Shown in pieces: positions 1 through 8,819 of a stretch of DNA of 64,000 nt. Numbering within the stretch: position 1 is the first letter of the stretch; every line of letters begins with the position of its first letter. Under the pieces are notes generated by a model. It was not told the origin of the DNA, did not search any database, and saw nothing but the letters and a program-made list of their open reading frames with translations. The DNA comes from an alpha proteobacterium AAP38 (lineage in GTDB: Bacteria > Pseudomonadota > Alphaproteobacteria > Azospirillales > Azospirillaceae). The position numbers and the translations under genes are program-made. The stretch is from positions 1-64,000 of the forward strand of contig LJHR01000009.1 of assembly GCA_001296005.1 (NCBI GenBank), given 5' to 3'.

Positions 1-738
1 CGCCGCATCGCCGAAGAACGCGCCCTGCTGCGGCGGGAGGCGGAAAGCCGCTTCGTCTCCTTGCGCACCCTGGTGGTCGACAGCATCTATCACGCCGTGG
101 CCAGCGGCGATATGCGTGCCACCCTGTGGGCCGCCGACCGTCTGGGCCTGGGCGGGGACCTGTTGCAACCACGGGAAAAAAAGCCCAAGCCCGGCCACGC
201 CCGCGTCCCGCAGGACTGGTTTTCGCCGGATGGTGCCGACGCCATCCGCCTGGACCCCCTGACCGCCCCCACCGCCGAAGACCCCGACCTCGCCGCCGAC
301 CTGCCCGACCTGTCCGCCCAAACCGATCCGCTCCCCTCGTCATCCCGGCGAACGCCGGGACCCAGGGGCCACACGCCCGACCTCTCCGCCACGCCGGCTC
401 CCGCCCAGGACGCCCCCGAAGACCTGCCCCTGCCCACCACCGACGTCATGGGCCAGTCGGGCCACTACCCGCCCGATTATCCCCCCGAACTGCGCTTCGC
501 CCCGCCCAAACCGCCGGCCCGCGTGAAGGCCGCATGCCCGCCCATGCCCCGCAATCCGGCGCCGCCCTTCCGCCCCGCTGCGCGCTGCCGCCGGTCGGCC
601 CCACGCCTGTTGGTCCGGATTCTCTTCGAGACCCAAACCGTACTGGACAACCTGCCCACCGCACCCGGCCTGACCAACACGGTCTGGGCCGAACGTCCCC
701 GCTGGCTGTCCTGGGCACCCAAGCCCGGCATCCTGTGA
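1..738 (+). CDS. Hypothetical protein, 5' end cut off by the window
   Basis: The reading frame is open from base 1, so the true start lies upstream; the first internal candidate start is the TTG at 61. The first 60 or so visible residues look like a helical domain (a segment LWAADRLGLGG can be read). From about residue 80 the protein becomes proline-rich and low in complexity, and a copy of the CGTCATCCCGGCG palindromic repeat lies inside the frame at 338-371, giving the peptide SSRRTPGPRG. The C-terminal third may therefore be repeat-derived rather than conserved. The stop is the TGA at 736-738. The alternation of short helices recalls small terminase-like or DUF-type proteins, but I do not recognise the family and assign no function. 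Confidence 0.5.
   Translation, partial: RRIAEERALLRREAESRFVSLRTLVVDSIYHAVASGDMRATLWAADRLGLGGDLLQPREKKPKPGHARVPQDWFSPDGADAIRLDPLTAPTAEDPDLAADLPDLSAQTDPLPSSSRRTPGPRGHTPDLSATPAPAQDAPEDLPLPTTDVMGQSGHYPPDYPPELRFAPPKPPARVKAACPPMPRNPAPPFRPAARCRRSAPRLLVRILFETQTVLDNLPTAPGLTNTVWAERPRWLSWAPKPGIL
338..371 (+). repeat. CGTCATCCCGGCG-type palindromic repeat inside a coding region
   Basis: This is a single half-copy of the palindromic element found as inverted pairs at 14758-14879, 42131-42250 and 43363-43488. It carries the same CGTCATCCCGGCG start, GCCGGGACCCAGG core and GGGGCC extension. No inverted partner is seen downstream, so this is a solo copy that is read through in frame. Confidence 0.75.
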
Positions 739-842
739 AACCGGGACGCAGGGGAGGTTGCGCCATGTTTCACAGGGGCGAAGCGACCCGTCCCCCAACG
801 CCTGCGAAACGCGGGACCAGACAAGGGTGCGTGATGTTTCAC
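735..842. repeat. Cluster of TGTTTCAC / GTGAAAC motifs between genes
   Basis: In the roughly 240-bp gap before ubiA the octamer TGTTTCAC occurs at 766-773 and 835-842, and a related GTGAAAC begins at 735. TGTTTCAC is exactly half of the widely conserved ParB site TGTTTCACGTGAAACA, but no complete site is present. The same motif clusters again at 14305-14490, there also next to the GCGCAACC sequence seen here in reverse orientation at 751-763. The function is unknown. Confidence 0.5.
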
Positions 843-978
843 TCAAAGACGCTCCTGTGCGCGCCGTCACGGAAACGGCTGCCGACCGGTGCCATCCTGC
901 CACGCGGGAGCTGGAAGCTGTGATGGTGACAAACCGTCTCTTTGCGTCCGGCGGGGGAAAAGATAAGATGCGCGCATC

Positions 979-2031
979 ATGACGCACGCCACCGACACGA
1001 CCGCCGGGCATACCGACATACGGCCCGGCGATTGGATCGACCGCTACCTGCCGGTGGCGTGGCGCCCCTATGCGCGTCTGGCCCGGCTGGACCGGCCCAT
1101 CGGCACCTGGCTGCTGCTGCTGCCCTGCTGGTGGTCCATTGCGCTGGCGGCCCCGGCGGGGGGCTGGCCCAATCTCTGGCTGATGTTCCTGTTCGGCGTC
1201 GGTGCCGTGGTCATGCGCGGGGCCGGCTGCACCATCAATGACATTCTGGACCGGCATCTCGATGCCAAGGTTGAACGGACCAAGGTCCGCCCAATCCCCA
1301 GCGGACAGGTCACGGTGCGTCAGGCCATCGCCTTCCTGGTGGCGCAACTGCTGGTGGGTCTGCTGATTCTGGTGCAGTTGAACCTGTTCGCCATCGCCAT
1401 GGGCGTTGCCTCGCTGCTGCTGGTCGGCACTTATCCCTTGATGAAGCGGATCACCTGGTGGCCGCAGGCCTTTCTGGGCCTGACCTTCAACTGGGGCGCC
1501 CTGATGGGCTGGGCGGCGGTGCGCGGTGATATCGGCTGGCCGGCTGTGCTGCTCTATGCCGGTGGTATCCTCTGGACGCTCGGCTATGACACGGTCTACG
1601 CCCATCAGGACCGGGAAGATGATGCCCATGTCGGGATCAAATCCACGGCCCTGCTGTTCGGCAATGATTCGCGCCGTTGGGTGGGCGGTTTCTATACCGG
1701 CGCCTTCATCTTCTGGCTGCTGGCGCTGGAACCGATGGGCATGTTCTGGGGCATCTTTGTGCCTCTGGCCGCCACCGGTGCCCTGATGGTCATGCAGGTG
1801 CGGGGCTGGGACATGAATGACCCCGCCGACAGTCTGGCCACCTTCAAGGCGGCGCGCTTCATCGGCATGGCTTTGCTGGTGGCCATCATTGTCGGCATCG
1901 CCAGCCTGCCGCCCGCCGTGCAGGGTGGCGGTGGCTTCGCGCCGGGCGGCAATCGTGGCCTGCCCAAACCCTACATGCAGCAGCCGATGCTGCAGATGGC
2001 TGATCTTGTCACTGTCCCCAGCCTCCGCTGA
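979..2031 (+). CDS. ubiA: 4-hydroxybenzoate polyprenyltransferase UbiA
   Basis: UbiA attaches the polyprenyl tail to 4-hydroxybenzoate, the first membrane-bound step of ubiquinone synthesis. The 350-residue protein is strongly hydrophobic with about eight or nine predicted membrane spans. Both family metal-diphosphate motifs are visible: NDILDRHLD starting at residue 87, followed by [11 protein letters not shown], and [13 protein letters not shown] starting at residue 203. The ATG at 979 gives the normal N terminus ([24 protein letters not shown] is typical in arrangement). The protein is about 40-50 residues longer than most UbiA proteins because of a Gly/Pro/Gln-rich C-terminal tail after the last membrane span. 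That tail overlaps the start of the downstream methyltransferase gene. ubiD, which acts two steps later in the pathway, lies 1.7 kb downstream. Confidence 0.95.
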   Translation: MTHATDTTAGHTDIRPGDWIDRYLPVAWRPYARLARLDRPIGTWLLLLPCWWSIALAAPAGGWPNLWLMFLFGVGAVVMRGAGCTINDILDRHLDAKVERTKVRPIPSGQVTVRQAIAFLVAQLLVGLLILVQLNLFAIAMGVASLLLVGTYPLMKRITWWPQAFLGLTFNWGALMGWAAVRGDIGWPAVLLYAGGILWTLGYDTVYAHQDREDDAHVGIKSTALLFGNDSRRWVGGFYTGAFIFWLLALEPMGMFWGIFVPLAATGALMVMQVRGWDMNDPADSLATFKAARFIGMALLVAIIVGIASLPPAVQGGGGFAPGGNRGLPKPYMQQPMLQMADLVTVPSLR

Positions 2032-2674
2032 TCCCGCCGCCTTCATCCGCCTGCATACCGCCCCGGCCCCGGTGCCGCTCTGCCCTGACATCCGTCTCTG
2101 GCAGGCGACGGAAATCACGCCCATCTGGCATGCGACCGAGGATTGGTTGCAGAAAAATGGCGTGCCGCCGCCCTTCTGGGCCTTTCCCTGGGCGGGTGGA
2201 CAGGCGGTGGCGCGGCTGATCACCGATGATCCGGCGCTGGTGGCCGGAAAACGGGTGATGGATTTCGCCGCCGGATCGGGCCTGATCGCGATTGCCGCCA
2301 TGAAGGCAGGGGCAGCATCGGTCACGGCGGTGGAGATTGACCCCTTCGCCATCACCGCCACCGGCCTGAATGCCGACCTGAACGGTGTCGCCATCACCGG
2401 CCTGACCCAGGACATTATCGGCCAGCCTCTGTCCGGCATCGATATCCTGCTGGCCGGCGATGTCTGTTATGAGCGGTCATTCGCAGAGGCGGCGCTGGCC
2501 TGGTTCCGCGTCCTGGCCCGCTCCGGCATCACCGTCCTGGTCGGCGACCCTGGCCGCGCCTATCTGCCATCGCAGGGGCTGGATAAGGTCGCCACCTACA
2601 ATGTGCCAACAACTCTGGAATTGGAGGATCGGGCGGTGCGGGTCACCGACGTCTGGCGTGTGCCGGCGGGGTAG
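2006..2674 (+). CDS. Class I SAM-dependent methyltransferase (COG3897-like)
   Basis: This is a protein of about 222 residues with a Rossmann SAM-binding fold. Motif I is [15 protein letters not shown], and the acidic end of strand 2 is AVEIDPFA. It resembles the COG3897 group (nicotinamide N-methyltransferase-like or ETF-beta lysine methyltransferase-like). The N-terminal pattern F-I-R-x-H-T followed by [13 protein letters not shown] fits that group. The start is uncertain: no ATG or GTG lies near the conserved N terminus. The TTG at 2006 gives the best length and overlaps the last 26 bases of ubiA, implying translational coupling; CTG at 2012 is an alternative. The frame stays open further upstream, but that part is antisense-like ubiA shadow. 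The substrate cannot be told from the sequence. Confidence 0.8.
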   Translation: MSLSPASADPAAFIRLHTAPAPVPLCPDIRLWQATEITPIWHATEDWLQKNGVPPPFWAFPWAGGQAVARLITDDPALVAGKRVMDFAAGSGLIAIAAMKAGAASVTAVEIDPFAITATGLNADLNGVAITGLTQDIIGQPLSGIDILLAGDVCYERSFAEAALAWFRVLARSGITVLVGDPGRAYLPSQGLDKVATYNVPTTLELEDRAVRVTDVWRVPAG

Positions 2675-2675
2675 C

Positions 2676-2701
2676 GCGGTTTTCGGTTGACCGGAAACCG
2701 C
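2676..2701. terminator. Hairpin between convergent genes
   Basis: GCGGTTT at 2676-2682 pairs with AAACCGC at 2695-2701, with an inner CGGT/ACCG pairing. It lies between the methyltransferase stop and the LysR gene stop, and T-runs in the stem could serve termination in either direction. The tail on each side is short, so efficiency is uncertain. Confidence 0.45.
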
Positions 2702-2729
2702 TCCGGCGCTTGAGGAATACGAACACCTG

Positions 2730-3599
2730 TTAACGCTGTTCCAAGGATCGCGCGATATGGTCCGCCAGAAGTTCTGTCGCCTTTGGTACGGTTCCGGTTG
2801 GCCGGTGAAGCGCGATCTCGACATCGCCGGGCGGGGGGAGACCCAGGCCGGCATCCACCACCTGCAGGCCCGGACCCAGCATGTCACGGGACAGGATGGT
2901 GATCCCTAATCCGGCATTCACGGCGGCCTGAAGGCTGGCCAGGCTGGAGCTGGTATAGACGATGCGCCAGGGCAGGCCGGCTTTCTCCAGCATCTCCAGC
3001 GCCCGATGGCGGTAAAAGTCAGGGGTGGGTGCCAGCACCAGGGGCAGCGGTTGCCCCGCCAGATGCAGCAGCCGGGGCGATGCCGCCCAGACCAGCGGTT
3101 CCCGCCAGACCCGCAGCCCGTCACCGCCCCCCTGTGCGTCCCGCTTGCACAGGACCAGATCCAGATCCCCACGGGCAAAGCTGTCCAGCAGGTTGGCCGT
3201 GAAGTCGCACCGCACCTCCAACGCCACCTGCGGATGGGCGCGTGCAAAGCGGAAAAGAATGTCGGACAGGTGGGCCGTGGCGAAATCTTCCGGTGTGCCC
3301 AGGCGTACGGAGCCCTCCACCGCTGGCTCCATCAGAGCCGCGCAGGCCTCCCCCGCCAGGTTCAGAAGCCGCCGCGCATAGATCAAAAGCTGCTCGCCCT
3401 CCGGCGTCACCTCGAACGACCTTCCCTCCCGCTGGAAAAGGCGCCGGCCAAGACCTTCCTCCAGCCGCTTGATCTGCAGGCTGATGGTGGATTGTGTGCG
3501 GCCCAGCCGTTCGGCGGCGCGGGTAAAGCCGCCCGATTCCACAATGGTGATAAAGCTGCGCAGCAGGTCCAGGTCGAACGGGGGCAAGGGCGGGGGCAT
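2730..3599 (-). CDS. LysR-family transcriptional regulator
   Basis: This 289-residue protein has the standard LysR length and layout. An N-terminal winged helix-turn-helix (FDLDLLRSFITIVESGGFTR, then AAERLGRTQSTISLQIKRLE) is followed by a periplasmic-binding-protein-like effector domain from about residue 90. It is divergent from ubiD with 180 bp between them, the usual arrangement for a LysR protein controlling its neighbour, so ubiD or the regulator itself are candidate targets. The effector is unknown. LysR proteins of this close-to-consensus type are common and the function cannot be refined further. Confidence 0.9.
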   Translation of the reverse strand: MPPPLPPFDLDLLRSFITIVESGGFTRAAERLGRTQSTISLQIKRLEEGLGRRLFQREGRSFEVTPEGEQLLIYARRLLNLAGEACAALMEPAVEGSVRLGTPEDFATAHLSDILFRFARAHPQVALEVRCDFTANLLDSFARGDLDLVLCKRDAQGGGDGLRVWREPLVWAASPRLLHLAGQPLPLVLAPTPDFYRHRALEMLEKAGLPWRIVYTSSSLASLQAAVNAGLGITILSRDMLGPGLQVVDAGLGLPPPGDVEIALHRPTGTVPKATELLADHIARSLEQR

Positions 3600-3779
3600 A
3601 GGCTTATCCAGTCAGAAGACTGCAAATGATGAGATAAAGTGGACCGCCGACCCGAATGGTAAAGGGCAGGACGATGACGACGTACTTTTCGGCCCGCGAC
3701 GGGCTGCCCGCTTGACCAGACCGCTCCTGCCACCGATCTTACGCCGCAACCCGATACCCGGAACCCCCGAAGGCCCATC

Positions 3780-5291
3780 ATGCCCTATGCCTCACTGCGC
3801 GACTTCATGGCCCGCCTGGAAAAGGAAGGCCGCCTGGTCCGCGTGACGGAACCCGTCTCCACCGTTCTGGAAATGACGGAGATTCATACCCGTCTGCTGG
3901 CGGAGAAGGGGCCGGCTGTCCTGTTCGAGAATGTGATCCGGGAGGATGGGACGCGCAGCCCCATGCCCGTCCTGATCAACCTGTTCGGCACGGTGGAACG
4001 GGTGGCCTGGGGCATGGACCGCGAACCGCATGAACTGCGCCAGGTGGGGGAGACGCTGGCCTTCCTGAAGCAGCCCGAACCGCCGCGCGGCCTGAAGGAG
4101 GCATTCCAGCTTTTGCCGCTGGCCAAGCAGGTCATGGCCATGCGGCCCGGCACCGTTTCCAAGGCACCCTGTCAGGAGGTTGTACTGACAGGGGACGAGG
4201 TGGACCTTTCGCTGCTGCCCATTCAATCCTGCTGGCCGGGGGAGCCGGCCCCGCTGATCACCTGGCCCCTGATCGTCACCAAGGGCCCGTCGGAAGCCCG
4301 TGAAGATAATTTCAATCTCGGCATTTACCGCATGCAGCGACTGGGTCGGAACAAGACCATCATGCGCTGGTTGAAGCATCGCGGCGGCGCGCAGCATCAT
4401 CAGCGCTGGAAGCAATCCGGCAAGCGGGAGCCGCTGCCCGCCGCTGCCGTGCTGGGTGCCGATCCAGGCACCATCCTGGCCGCCGTCACGCCCGTGCCGG
4501 AGACGCTGTCGGAGTATCAGTTCGCGGGCCTGCTGCGCGGCAAGAAGGTCGATCTGGTTGATTGCAAGACGGTGCCGTTGAAGGTGCCGGCCACCGCGGA
4601 GATCGTCCTGGAGGGCTATGTCAGCCTGGATGAATATGCCGATGAGGGGCCGTATGGCGACCATACCGGCTATTACAATTCGGTCGAGCCTTTCCCCGTC
4701 TTCACGGTCACGGCCATGACCATGCGCCGCGACCCGATCTATCTCTCCACCTTCACGGGTCGCCCGCCGGATGAGCCCAGCGTGCTGGGTGAAGGCTTGA
4801 ACGAGGTGTTCATCCCTCTGTTGCAGCAGCAATTCCCCGAGATCGTGGATTTCTGGCTGCCGCCGGAGGGCTGTTCCTACCGGATCGCGGTCGTCTCCAT
4901 GAAGAAGGCCTATCCCGGACACGCCAAGCGCGTGATGATGGGCGTCTGGTCCTTCCTGCGTCAGTTCATGTACACCAAATGGGTCATCGTTGTGGATGAT
5001 GACATCAATGCGCGTGACTGGAAGGATGTGATGTGGGCCGTCAGCACCCGCATGGACCCCGTCCGCGATATCACGATGATCGAGGGCACGCCCATCGACT
5101 ATCTGGATTTCGCCAGCCCGGAATCGGGCCTGGGCGGCAAGGTCGGGATGGACGCCACCAACAAGCTTCCGCCGGAAACCCACCGTGAATGGGGGGAAAA
5201 GCTGTTCATGGAAAAAGGCGTGGTGGACAAGGTCACGGACATGTGGGACCGCCTGGGCCTGCCCGGTTCTGGCAAGCCGATCTGGCGGTAA
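3780..5291 (+). CDS. ubiD: UbiD family decarboxylase (3-polyprenyl-4-hydroxybenzoate carboxy-lyase)
   Basis: UbiD removes the carboxyl group from polyprenyl-hydroxybenzoate using prenylated FMN made by UbiX. The 503-residue protein matches the full-length bacterial family. Landmarks are the N-terminal [18 protein letters not shown], the cofactor/active-site regions with [10 protein letters not shown] and [12 protein letters not shown] (the E-x-P-x-G-x-H-T-G segment), and a C-terminal stretch of [14 protein letters not shown] type. The ATG at 3780 is the only sensible start. ubiX is not in the window. ubiA is close upstream, with the methyltransferase and a LysR gene between. Confidence 0.95.
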   Translation: MPYASLRDFMARLEKEGRLVRVTEPVSTVLEMTEIHTRLLAEKGPAVLFENVIREDGTRSPMPVLINLFGTVERVAWGMDREPHELRQVGETLAFLKQPEPPRGLKEAFQLLPLAKQVMAMRPGTVSKAPCQEVVLTGDEVDLSLLPIQSCWPGEPAPLITWPLIVTKGPSEAREDNFNLGIYRMQRLGRNKTIMRWLKHRGGAQHHQRWKQSGKREPLPAAAVLGADPGTILAAVTPVPETLSEYQFAGLLRGKKVDLVDCKTVPLKVPATAEIVLEGYVSLDEYADEGPYGDHTGYYNSVEPFPVFTVTAMTMRRDPIYLSTFTGRPPDEPSVLGEGLNEVFIPLLQQQFPEIVDFWLPPEGCSYRIAVVSMKKAYPGHAKRVMMGVWSFLRQFMYTKWVIVVDDDINARDWKDVMWAVSTRMDPVRDITMIEGTPIDYLDFASPESGLGGKVGMDATNKLPPETHREWGEKLFMEKGVVDKVTDMWDRLGLPGSGKPIWR

Positions 5292-5304
5292 TGCCGCCTT
5301 GCGG

Positions 5305-6411
5305 TCAGTCCGCCATCTCTACCCTGATCGCCACCATTTCCGCCTTGTTATCCAGGAACAGGGCGGCGAGGGCGGGGTCAAGGTGGTTGCCCTTGATGTC
5401 GGCGATGTAGTCCAGCGCCTTGTCCATCGGCCATGGCTCCTTGTAGGGCCGGTGCGAGAGCAGGGCGTCGAACACGTCGCAAACGGCCACCAGCCGCCCC
5501 GACAGCGGGATTTTATCCCCCGCCAATCCGTTGGGATAGCCGCTGCCGTCCCATTTTTCATGGTGGGATAGGGCGATCTCTGAGGCCAGGTTCAGCATGG
5601 GCAGACCGCTATCCGCCAGGATCTGCGCGCCGAGGGTGCAATGGGTCTTCATGACGGCCCATTCATCGGCATCCAGCTTCCCGGGCTTCAACAGAACACG
5701 GTCGGGAATGCCGATCTTGCCGATATCATGCAGGGGGGCGGCGGCGGCCAACTGGCTGACAAAATCCCGATCGGCACCCGCCAGTTCCGCCAGCCGTGAC
5801 GACAGCCGACCGATGCGCGCGACATGCCTGCCCGTATCCTCGTCCCTGAACTCCCCGGCATTGCAGAGACGGTGAATAATCTCCGCCCGCGTCCGTTCCA
5901 GTTCCGCCGTCCGCTCACTGACCAGTTGCTCCAGGCGACGTGCCAAGGCCCGTTGGCCCCGGTGCATCATATGCAGGCGCAACAGGTTGCGGGCCCGGAT
6001 CAGCAACTCCCAGTCGGTGAATGGTTTCAGCACATAGTCGATGGCACCCAGTTCCAGTGCACGCCGGCGATTGGCGGCAATGTCATGAGCAGTGATGATC
6101 AGGATCGGCGGAACCTCATCCCCCAGCAGGGCAACAAGCTCCGCCATGAAGCCCGGCCCGTCCAGGCCGGGCATGCAGTAATCCAGCAGGATCAGGTCGG
6201 GTGGTGCGACGCGGCAAAGTTCCAACCCCTTTCGTGGATCAGTTGTCGCTGATATATGGGCAAGGCCCGCGCGACGCAGGGTGCAAACGAGATAGTCAAC
6301 GCTAACTTGCATATCGTCGATCACAATAATTCGTGCCGACTGCAGGATATTTTCTCCTGTTAAAGCCCCATAATGTCCCATCCTGCCGACTCCGCCTTCG
6401 AAGAAAGACAT
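5305..6411 (-). CDS. Response regulator with receiver and HD-GYP domains (probable c-di-GMP phosphodiesterase)
   Basis: The 368-residue protein has a receiver domain at about residues 25-145, with the phospho-acceptor Asp77 in LILLDYCMPGLDG and a lysine in DYVLKPF. A coiled linker rich in Glu/Arg leads to an HD-GYP domain at about 175-360. The metal motif HDIGK begins at residue 228, and the sequence HHEKWDGSGYPNG carries the GYP signature. HD-GYP proteins with intact motifs usually hydrolyse cyclic di-GMP. No cognate histidine kinase lies nearby, so this is an orphan regulator. It converges with ubiD, with 13 bp between the stops. A perfect 8-bp inverted repeat (CTGGTATT/AATACCAG) lies 28 bp upstream of its start. 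Confidence 0.92.
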   Translation of the reverse strand: MSFFEGGVGRMGHYGALTGENILQSARIIVIDDMQVSVDYLVCTLRRAGLAHISATTDPRKGLELCRVAPPDLILLDYCMPGLDGPGFMAELVALLGDEVPPILIITAHDIAANRRRALELGAIDYVLKPFTDWELLIRARNLLRLHMMHRGQRALARRLEQLVSERTAELERTRAEIIHRLCNAGEFRDEDTGRHVARIGRLSSRLAELAGADRDFVSQLAAAAPLHDIGKIGIPDRVLLKPGKLDADEWAVMKTHCTLGAQILADSGLPMLNLASEIALSHHEKWDGSGYPNGLAGDKIPLSGRLVAVCDVFDALLSHRPYKEPWPMDKALDYIADIKGNHLDPALAALFLDNKAEMVAIRVEMAD

Positions 6412-6439
6412 GGAGCGTCAATGTCCGTACGCCCTATTG

Positions 6440-6459
6440 CTGGTATTTGATAATACCAG
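6440..6459. promoter_or_regulatory. Inverted repeat upstream of the HD-GYP gene
   Basis: CTGGTATT at 6440-6447 and AATACCAG at 6452-6459 are perfect inverted repeats with a 4-base spacer, just upstream of the HD-GYP regulator start. The block is more AT-rich than its surroundings and fits an operator in the promoter region. The binding protein is unknown. Confidence 0.4.
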
Positions 6460-6570
6460 TCAACTTAAGGAGACTTTCTGTCGACCCGGGCAGGCATCGC
6501 GTCATTCATTAACGACTTTATCTTGCTTCGATTGTCGATTCAAACAGGTTGTCATGACCAAAAGTTCATA

Positions 6571-7167
6571 CTACCCTTGGTCTGAAGTCCTCAAAAGGTA
6601 AATGGTTGCATACAGCAGAAGGCAGATGGTCTTCCCATCCTGAATGCGGCCATCGCGAATCCGGGCTAGTGCATCGTCGATGCCGATCTCCAGCACGCTG
6701 ATATCCTCGCCTTCCTCGACATTGCCGCCACCGGCCCCCACCCTGTCCGCCGGATGGTAGGGGGCAGCAAAGAAATGCAACTTTTCCGTCACTGATCCGG
6801 GGCTCATGAAGGCTTCGAACAGTTTCTGCGGCTGGCCGATGACATAACCCGTTTCCTCCATCAGTTCCTGGCGGATACGGTCGGCGGGATCGGCGCCGTC
6901 TAGCAGCCCGGCTGGTGCCTCCGTCAGCAAATCGTCATGACCATTGACGAAGGCCGGAAATCGGAACTGCCGGGTCAGCACCACGGTGCGGCGCTCGGGA
7001 TCGTACAGCAGGATGGTGGCCCCGTTCCCCCGGTCATAGGTCTCCCGGCTCAAACTCTGCCAGGTGCCGTCGGCGCGGCGGTAATCAAAGCGGGTTTTCT
7101 TCAGCACGTACCAGTCGTCGGACAACAGGGTTACTTCCTGGATGCGGATACGGTCGGCAATGGACAT
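6571..7167 (-). CDS. nudK: NUDIX hydrolase, NudK-like (GDP-mannose pyrophosphatase)
   Basis: NudK-type enzymes hydrolyse GDP-mannose and related nucleoside diphosphate sugars. The 198-residue protein matches the family length. The Nudix box AGLLDGADPADRIRQELMEE, followed by TGY, shows the E-E of the catalytic helix and the A-G-L-L-D opening also seen in NudK, in place of the canonical first glycine. The downstream FEAFMSPGSVTEKLHFFAA is another NudK hallmark, as is the N-terminal LSDDWYVLKKTRFDYRR. The gene is divergent from the DeoR-type regulator and shares a 65-80 bp promoter region with it. Confidence 0.9.
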   Translation of the reverse strand: MSIADRIRIQEVTLLSDDWYVLKKTRFDYRRADGTWQSLSRETYDRGNGATILLYDPERRTVVLTRQFRFPAFVNGHDDLLTEAPAGLLDGADPADRIRQELMEETGYVIGQPQKLFEAFMSPGSVTEKLHFFAAPYHPADRVGAGGGNVEEGEDISVLEIGIDDALARIRDGRIQDGKTICLLLYATIYLLRTSDQG

Positions 7168-7197
7168 GGGGCAGGCTCCCTTAACTAATTTCGTGCA

Positions 7198-7229
7198 TTA
7201 TCGTGTAAAATCATGCAGAGTCACGATAA
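7198..7229. promoter_or_regulatory. Inverted-repeat operator between nudK and the DeoR gene
   Basis: TTATCGTG at 7198-7205 and CACGATAA at 7222-7229 are perfect 8-bp inverted repeats centred in the short divergent promoter region. DeoR-family proteins commonly bind such repeats and regulate themselves, so this is the likely binding site of the adjacent regulator, possibly covering both promoters. The assignment is inferred from position and symmetry. Confidence 0.55.
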
Positions 7230-7247
7230 ATCATGATGGGGCGTGAG

Positions 7248-8003
7248 ATGCTGACACAGCAGCGCAAGGCGATGATCCTGTCGGCCTTGAAGCGGGACGG
7301 GCAAGTTGTGGCCAAGGATTTTGCCACCAGCCTGGGCCTGTCGGAGGATACGATCCGCCGCGACCTGCGGGAGATGGCGGCCGACCGCCTGTTGCAGCGG
7401 GTGCATGGCGGGGCATTGCCGGCCTCTCCCGCAGTCGCCGACCTGGCGGTCAAGGCGGCGCAGTCACCCGATGCCAAGCGGGCGCTGGGTCTGGCGGCGG
7501 CGCGGATGATCCGGCCCGGTCAACTGATCTTCGTCGATGGCGGCACGACCTGCCTGGCCATGGTCCAGGCGCTGCCGCGTGACCTGCGGGCTATGGTGGT
7601 CACGCACAGCCCCGTGATTGCCGCCGCCTTGATCGACCATCCGGCGGTGGAGGTGGCGCTGATCGGTGGGCGGCTGTTCAAACATTCCGGCGTCTGCGTC
7701 GGGGCGCAGGTGCTGGACGGCATTCGCCGTTTCCAGGCCGATCTCTATGTCATGGGCGTCACCGGCGTGCATGCCGGCGTCGGCCTGACCACGGGCGATA
7801 TGGAGGAAGCGGATGTGAAACGCGCCTTTGCCAATGCCGCCGCCGAAACGCTGGTCCCGGCCACGTTCGAAAAGATCGGCGCCGCATCCCCGCACATTAT
7901 TGGTCCCGCCAGCCTGATGCAGACGCTGCTGGTGGCAGGTGAAGTGGGGGAGGGGGTGTTGGCCCCCTTCCAGACAGCAGGCGTATCGATTCTGCGCGCT
8001 TAG
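7248..8003 (+). CDS. DeoR/GlpR-family transcriptional regulator
   Basis: This regulator of about 251 residues has an N-terminal DeoR helix-turn-helix (MLTQQRKAMILSALKRDGQ, then LSEDTIRRDLREMAADRLL) and a C-terminal sugar-phosphate sensor domain with FVDGGTTCLAMVQALP and LIGGRLFKHSGVCVG. The family usually senses phosphorylated sugars. I chose the ATG at 7248 because a GGGGCG sequence precedes it and because this leaves the inverted-repeat operator fully upstream. ATG at 7233 and 7236 are possible but have no ribosome site. It is divergent from nudK and converges with rlmE at 4 bp. The regulated sugar pathway is not visible here unless it is nudK. Confidence 0.88.
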   Translation: MLTQQRKAMILSALKRDGQVVAKDFATSLGLSEDTIRRDLREMAADRLLQRVHGGALPASPAVADLAVKAAQSPDAKRALGLAAARMIRPGQLIFVDGGTTCLAMVQALPRDLRAMVVTHSPVIAAALIDHPAVEVALIGGRLFKHSGVCVGAQVLDGIRRFQADLYVMGVTGVHAGVGLTTGDMEEADVKRAFANAAAETLVPATFEKIGAASPHIIGPASLMQTLLVAGEVGEGVLAPFQTAGVSILRA

Positions 8004-8006
8004 GCG

Positions 8007-8729
8007 TTATTCTTCGTCCGGCGCAGCTGGGGCCGCGACGTTGCGGAAGCCCATGGCCACCAGATAAGTCTCGCTGCTGTCCTGCCGGCTGGCGGCGGGC
8101 TTGGCGTGGCGGACCGTGGCGAAATCCTTCTTCATTTGGGCCAGAAGTTCCCGCTCCGCCCCACCCTGGAACAGCTTGCAGATGAAGGTGCCGCCGGGGG
8201 CCAGCACCTCGACCGCGAACTGATAGGCCATCTCCGCAAGGCCGGCGATGCGCAGATGGTCGGTCTGGGTATGGCCCGTGGTGTTGGCCGCCATGTCCGA
8301 CATCACGATATCGGCGGGGCCTTGCAGCAGGGCCTTCAGGCGGGCCGGCGCCTCCGGGATGGTGAAATCCATCTGGAAGGTTGTGGCGCCGGGCACAGGC
8401 TCCATCTCCAACAGGTCGATGCCGATCACCTGACCGGTGCCGCCCTTGTCCGACTTCGACTTTTCAACCGCGATCTGGGTCCAGCCGCCGGGGGCCGCAC
8501 CCAGATCGACGATGCGCTGCCCACGCTTCAGGAAGCTGAACTTCTCATCCAGCTGCAACAGCTTGAAGGCGGCCCGGCTGCGGAAGCCGCGCTTCTTGGC
8601 CTCGGCCACATAGGGGTCGTTCAGCTGCCGTTCCAGCCAGCGTGCCGACGACACCGACCGCCGCTTGGCGGTTTTCACGCGCACGGCCTGATTGCGACCG
8701 GTGGGGACGTTGCCGGAGGACTTGGTCAT
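8007..8729 (-). CDS. rlmE: 23S rRNA 2'-O-methyltransferase RlmE (FtsJ/RrmJ)
   Basis: RlmE methylates the ribose of U2552 in the 23S rRNA A-loop late in 50S assembly. The 240-residue protein carries the family pattern KKRGFRSRAAFKLLQLDEKF, the SAM motif IVDLGAAPGGWTQIA, a VMSDMAANTTGH loop and GGTFICKLFQGG. The lysines, aspartate and late glutamate needed for the K-D-K-E tetrad can be identified. The N-terminal 20 residues are basic and variable, as is normal. It lies 90 bp downstream of the ppx-like gene on the same strand, a pairing often seen in alphaproteobacteria. Confidence 0.95.
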   Translation of the reverse strand: MTKSSGNVPTGRNQAVRVKTAKRRSVSSARWLERQLNDPYVAEAKKRGFRSRAAFKLLQLDEKFSFLKRGQRIVDLGAAPGGWTQIAVEKSKSDKGGTGQVIGIDLLEMEPVPGATTFQMDFTIPEAPARLKALLQGPADIVMSDMAANTTGHTQTDHLRIAGLAEMAYQFAVEVLAPGGTFICKLFQGGAERELLAQMKKDFATVRHAKPAASRQDSSETYLVAMGFRNVAAPAAPDEE

Positions 8730-8819
8730 GGGAACAGCGCCATCAAACGATAAGGAAGATCAAGCGGGCACCATCGCCGGAACCGTCCGCCCTGACAAGC
8801 GGCAGCTCGGCAACCCAGC

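Noticed and set aside
735-842. A full parS site near the left end
   Set aside because: Only half-sites are present; no TGTTTCACGTGAAACA was found in the window.
340-2439. Long open frame of 699 codons on the minus strand across ubiA
   Set aside because: It runs antisense to ubiA and to the methyltransferase, both with strong family motifs, and its own translation is low-complexity with no motif. It is a GC-rich shadow frame.
6410-6601. 63-codon plus-strand frame between the HD-GYP gene and nudK
   Set aside because: It begins at the antisense of the HD-GYP start codon, has no ribosome site and ends inside nudK.
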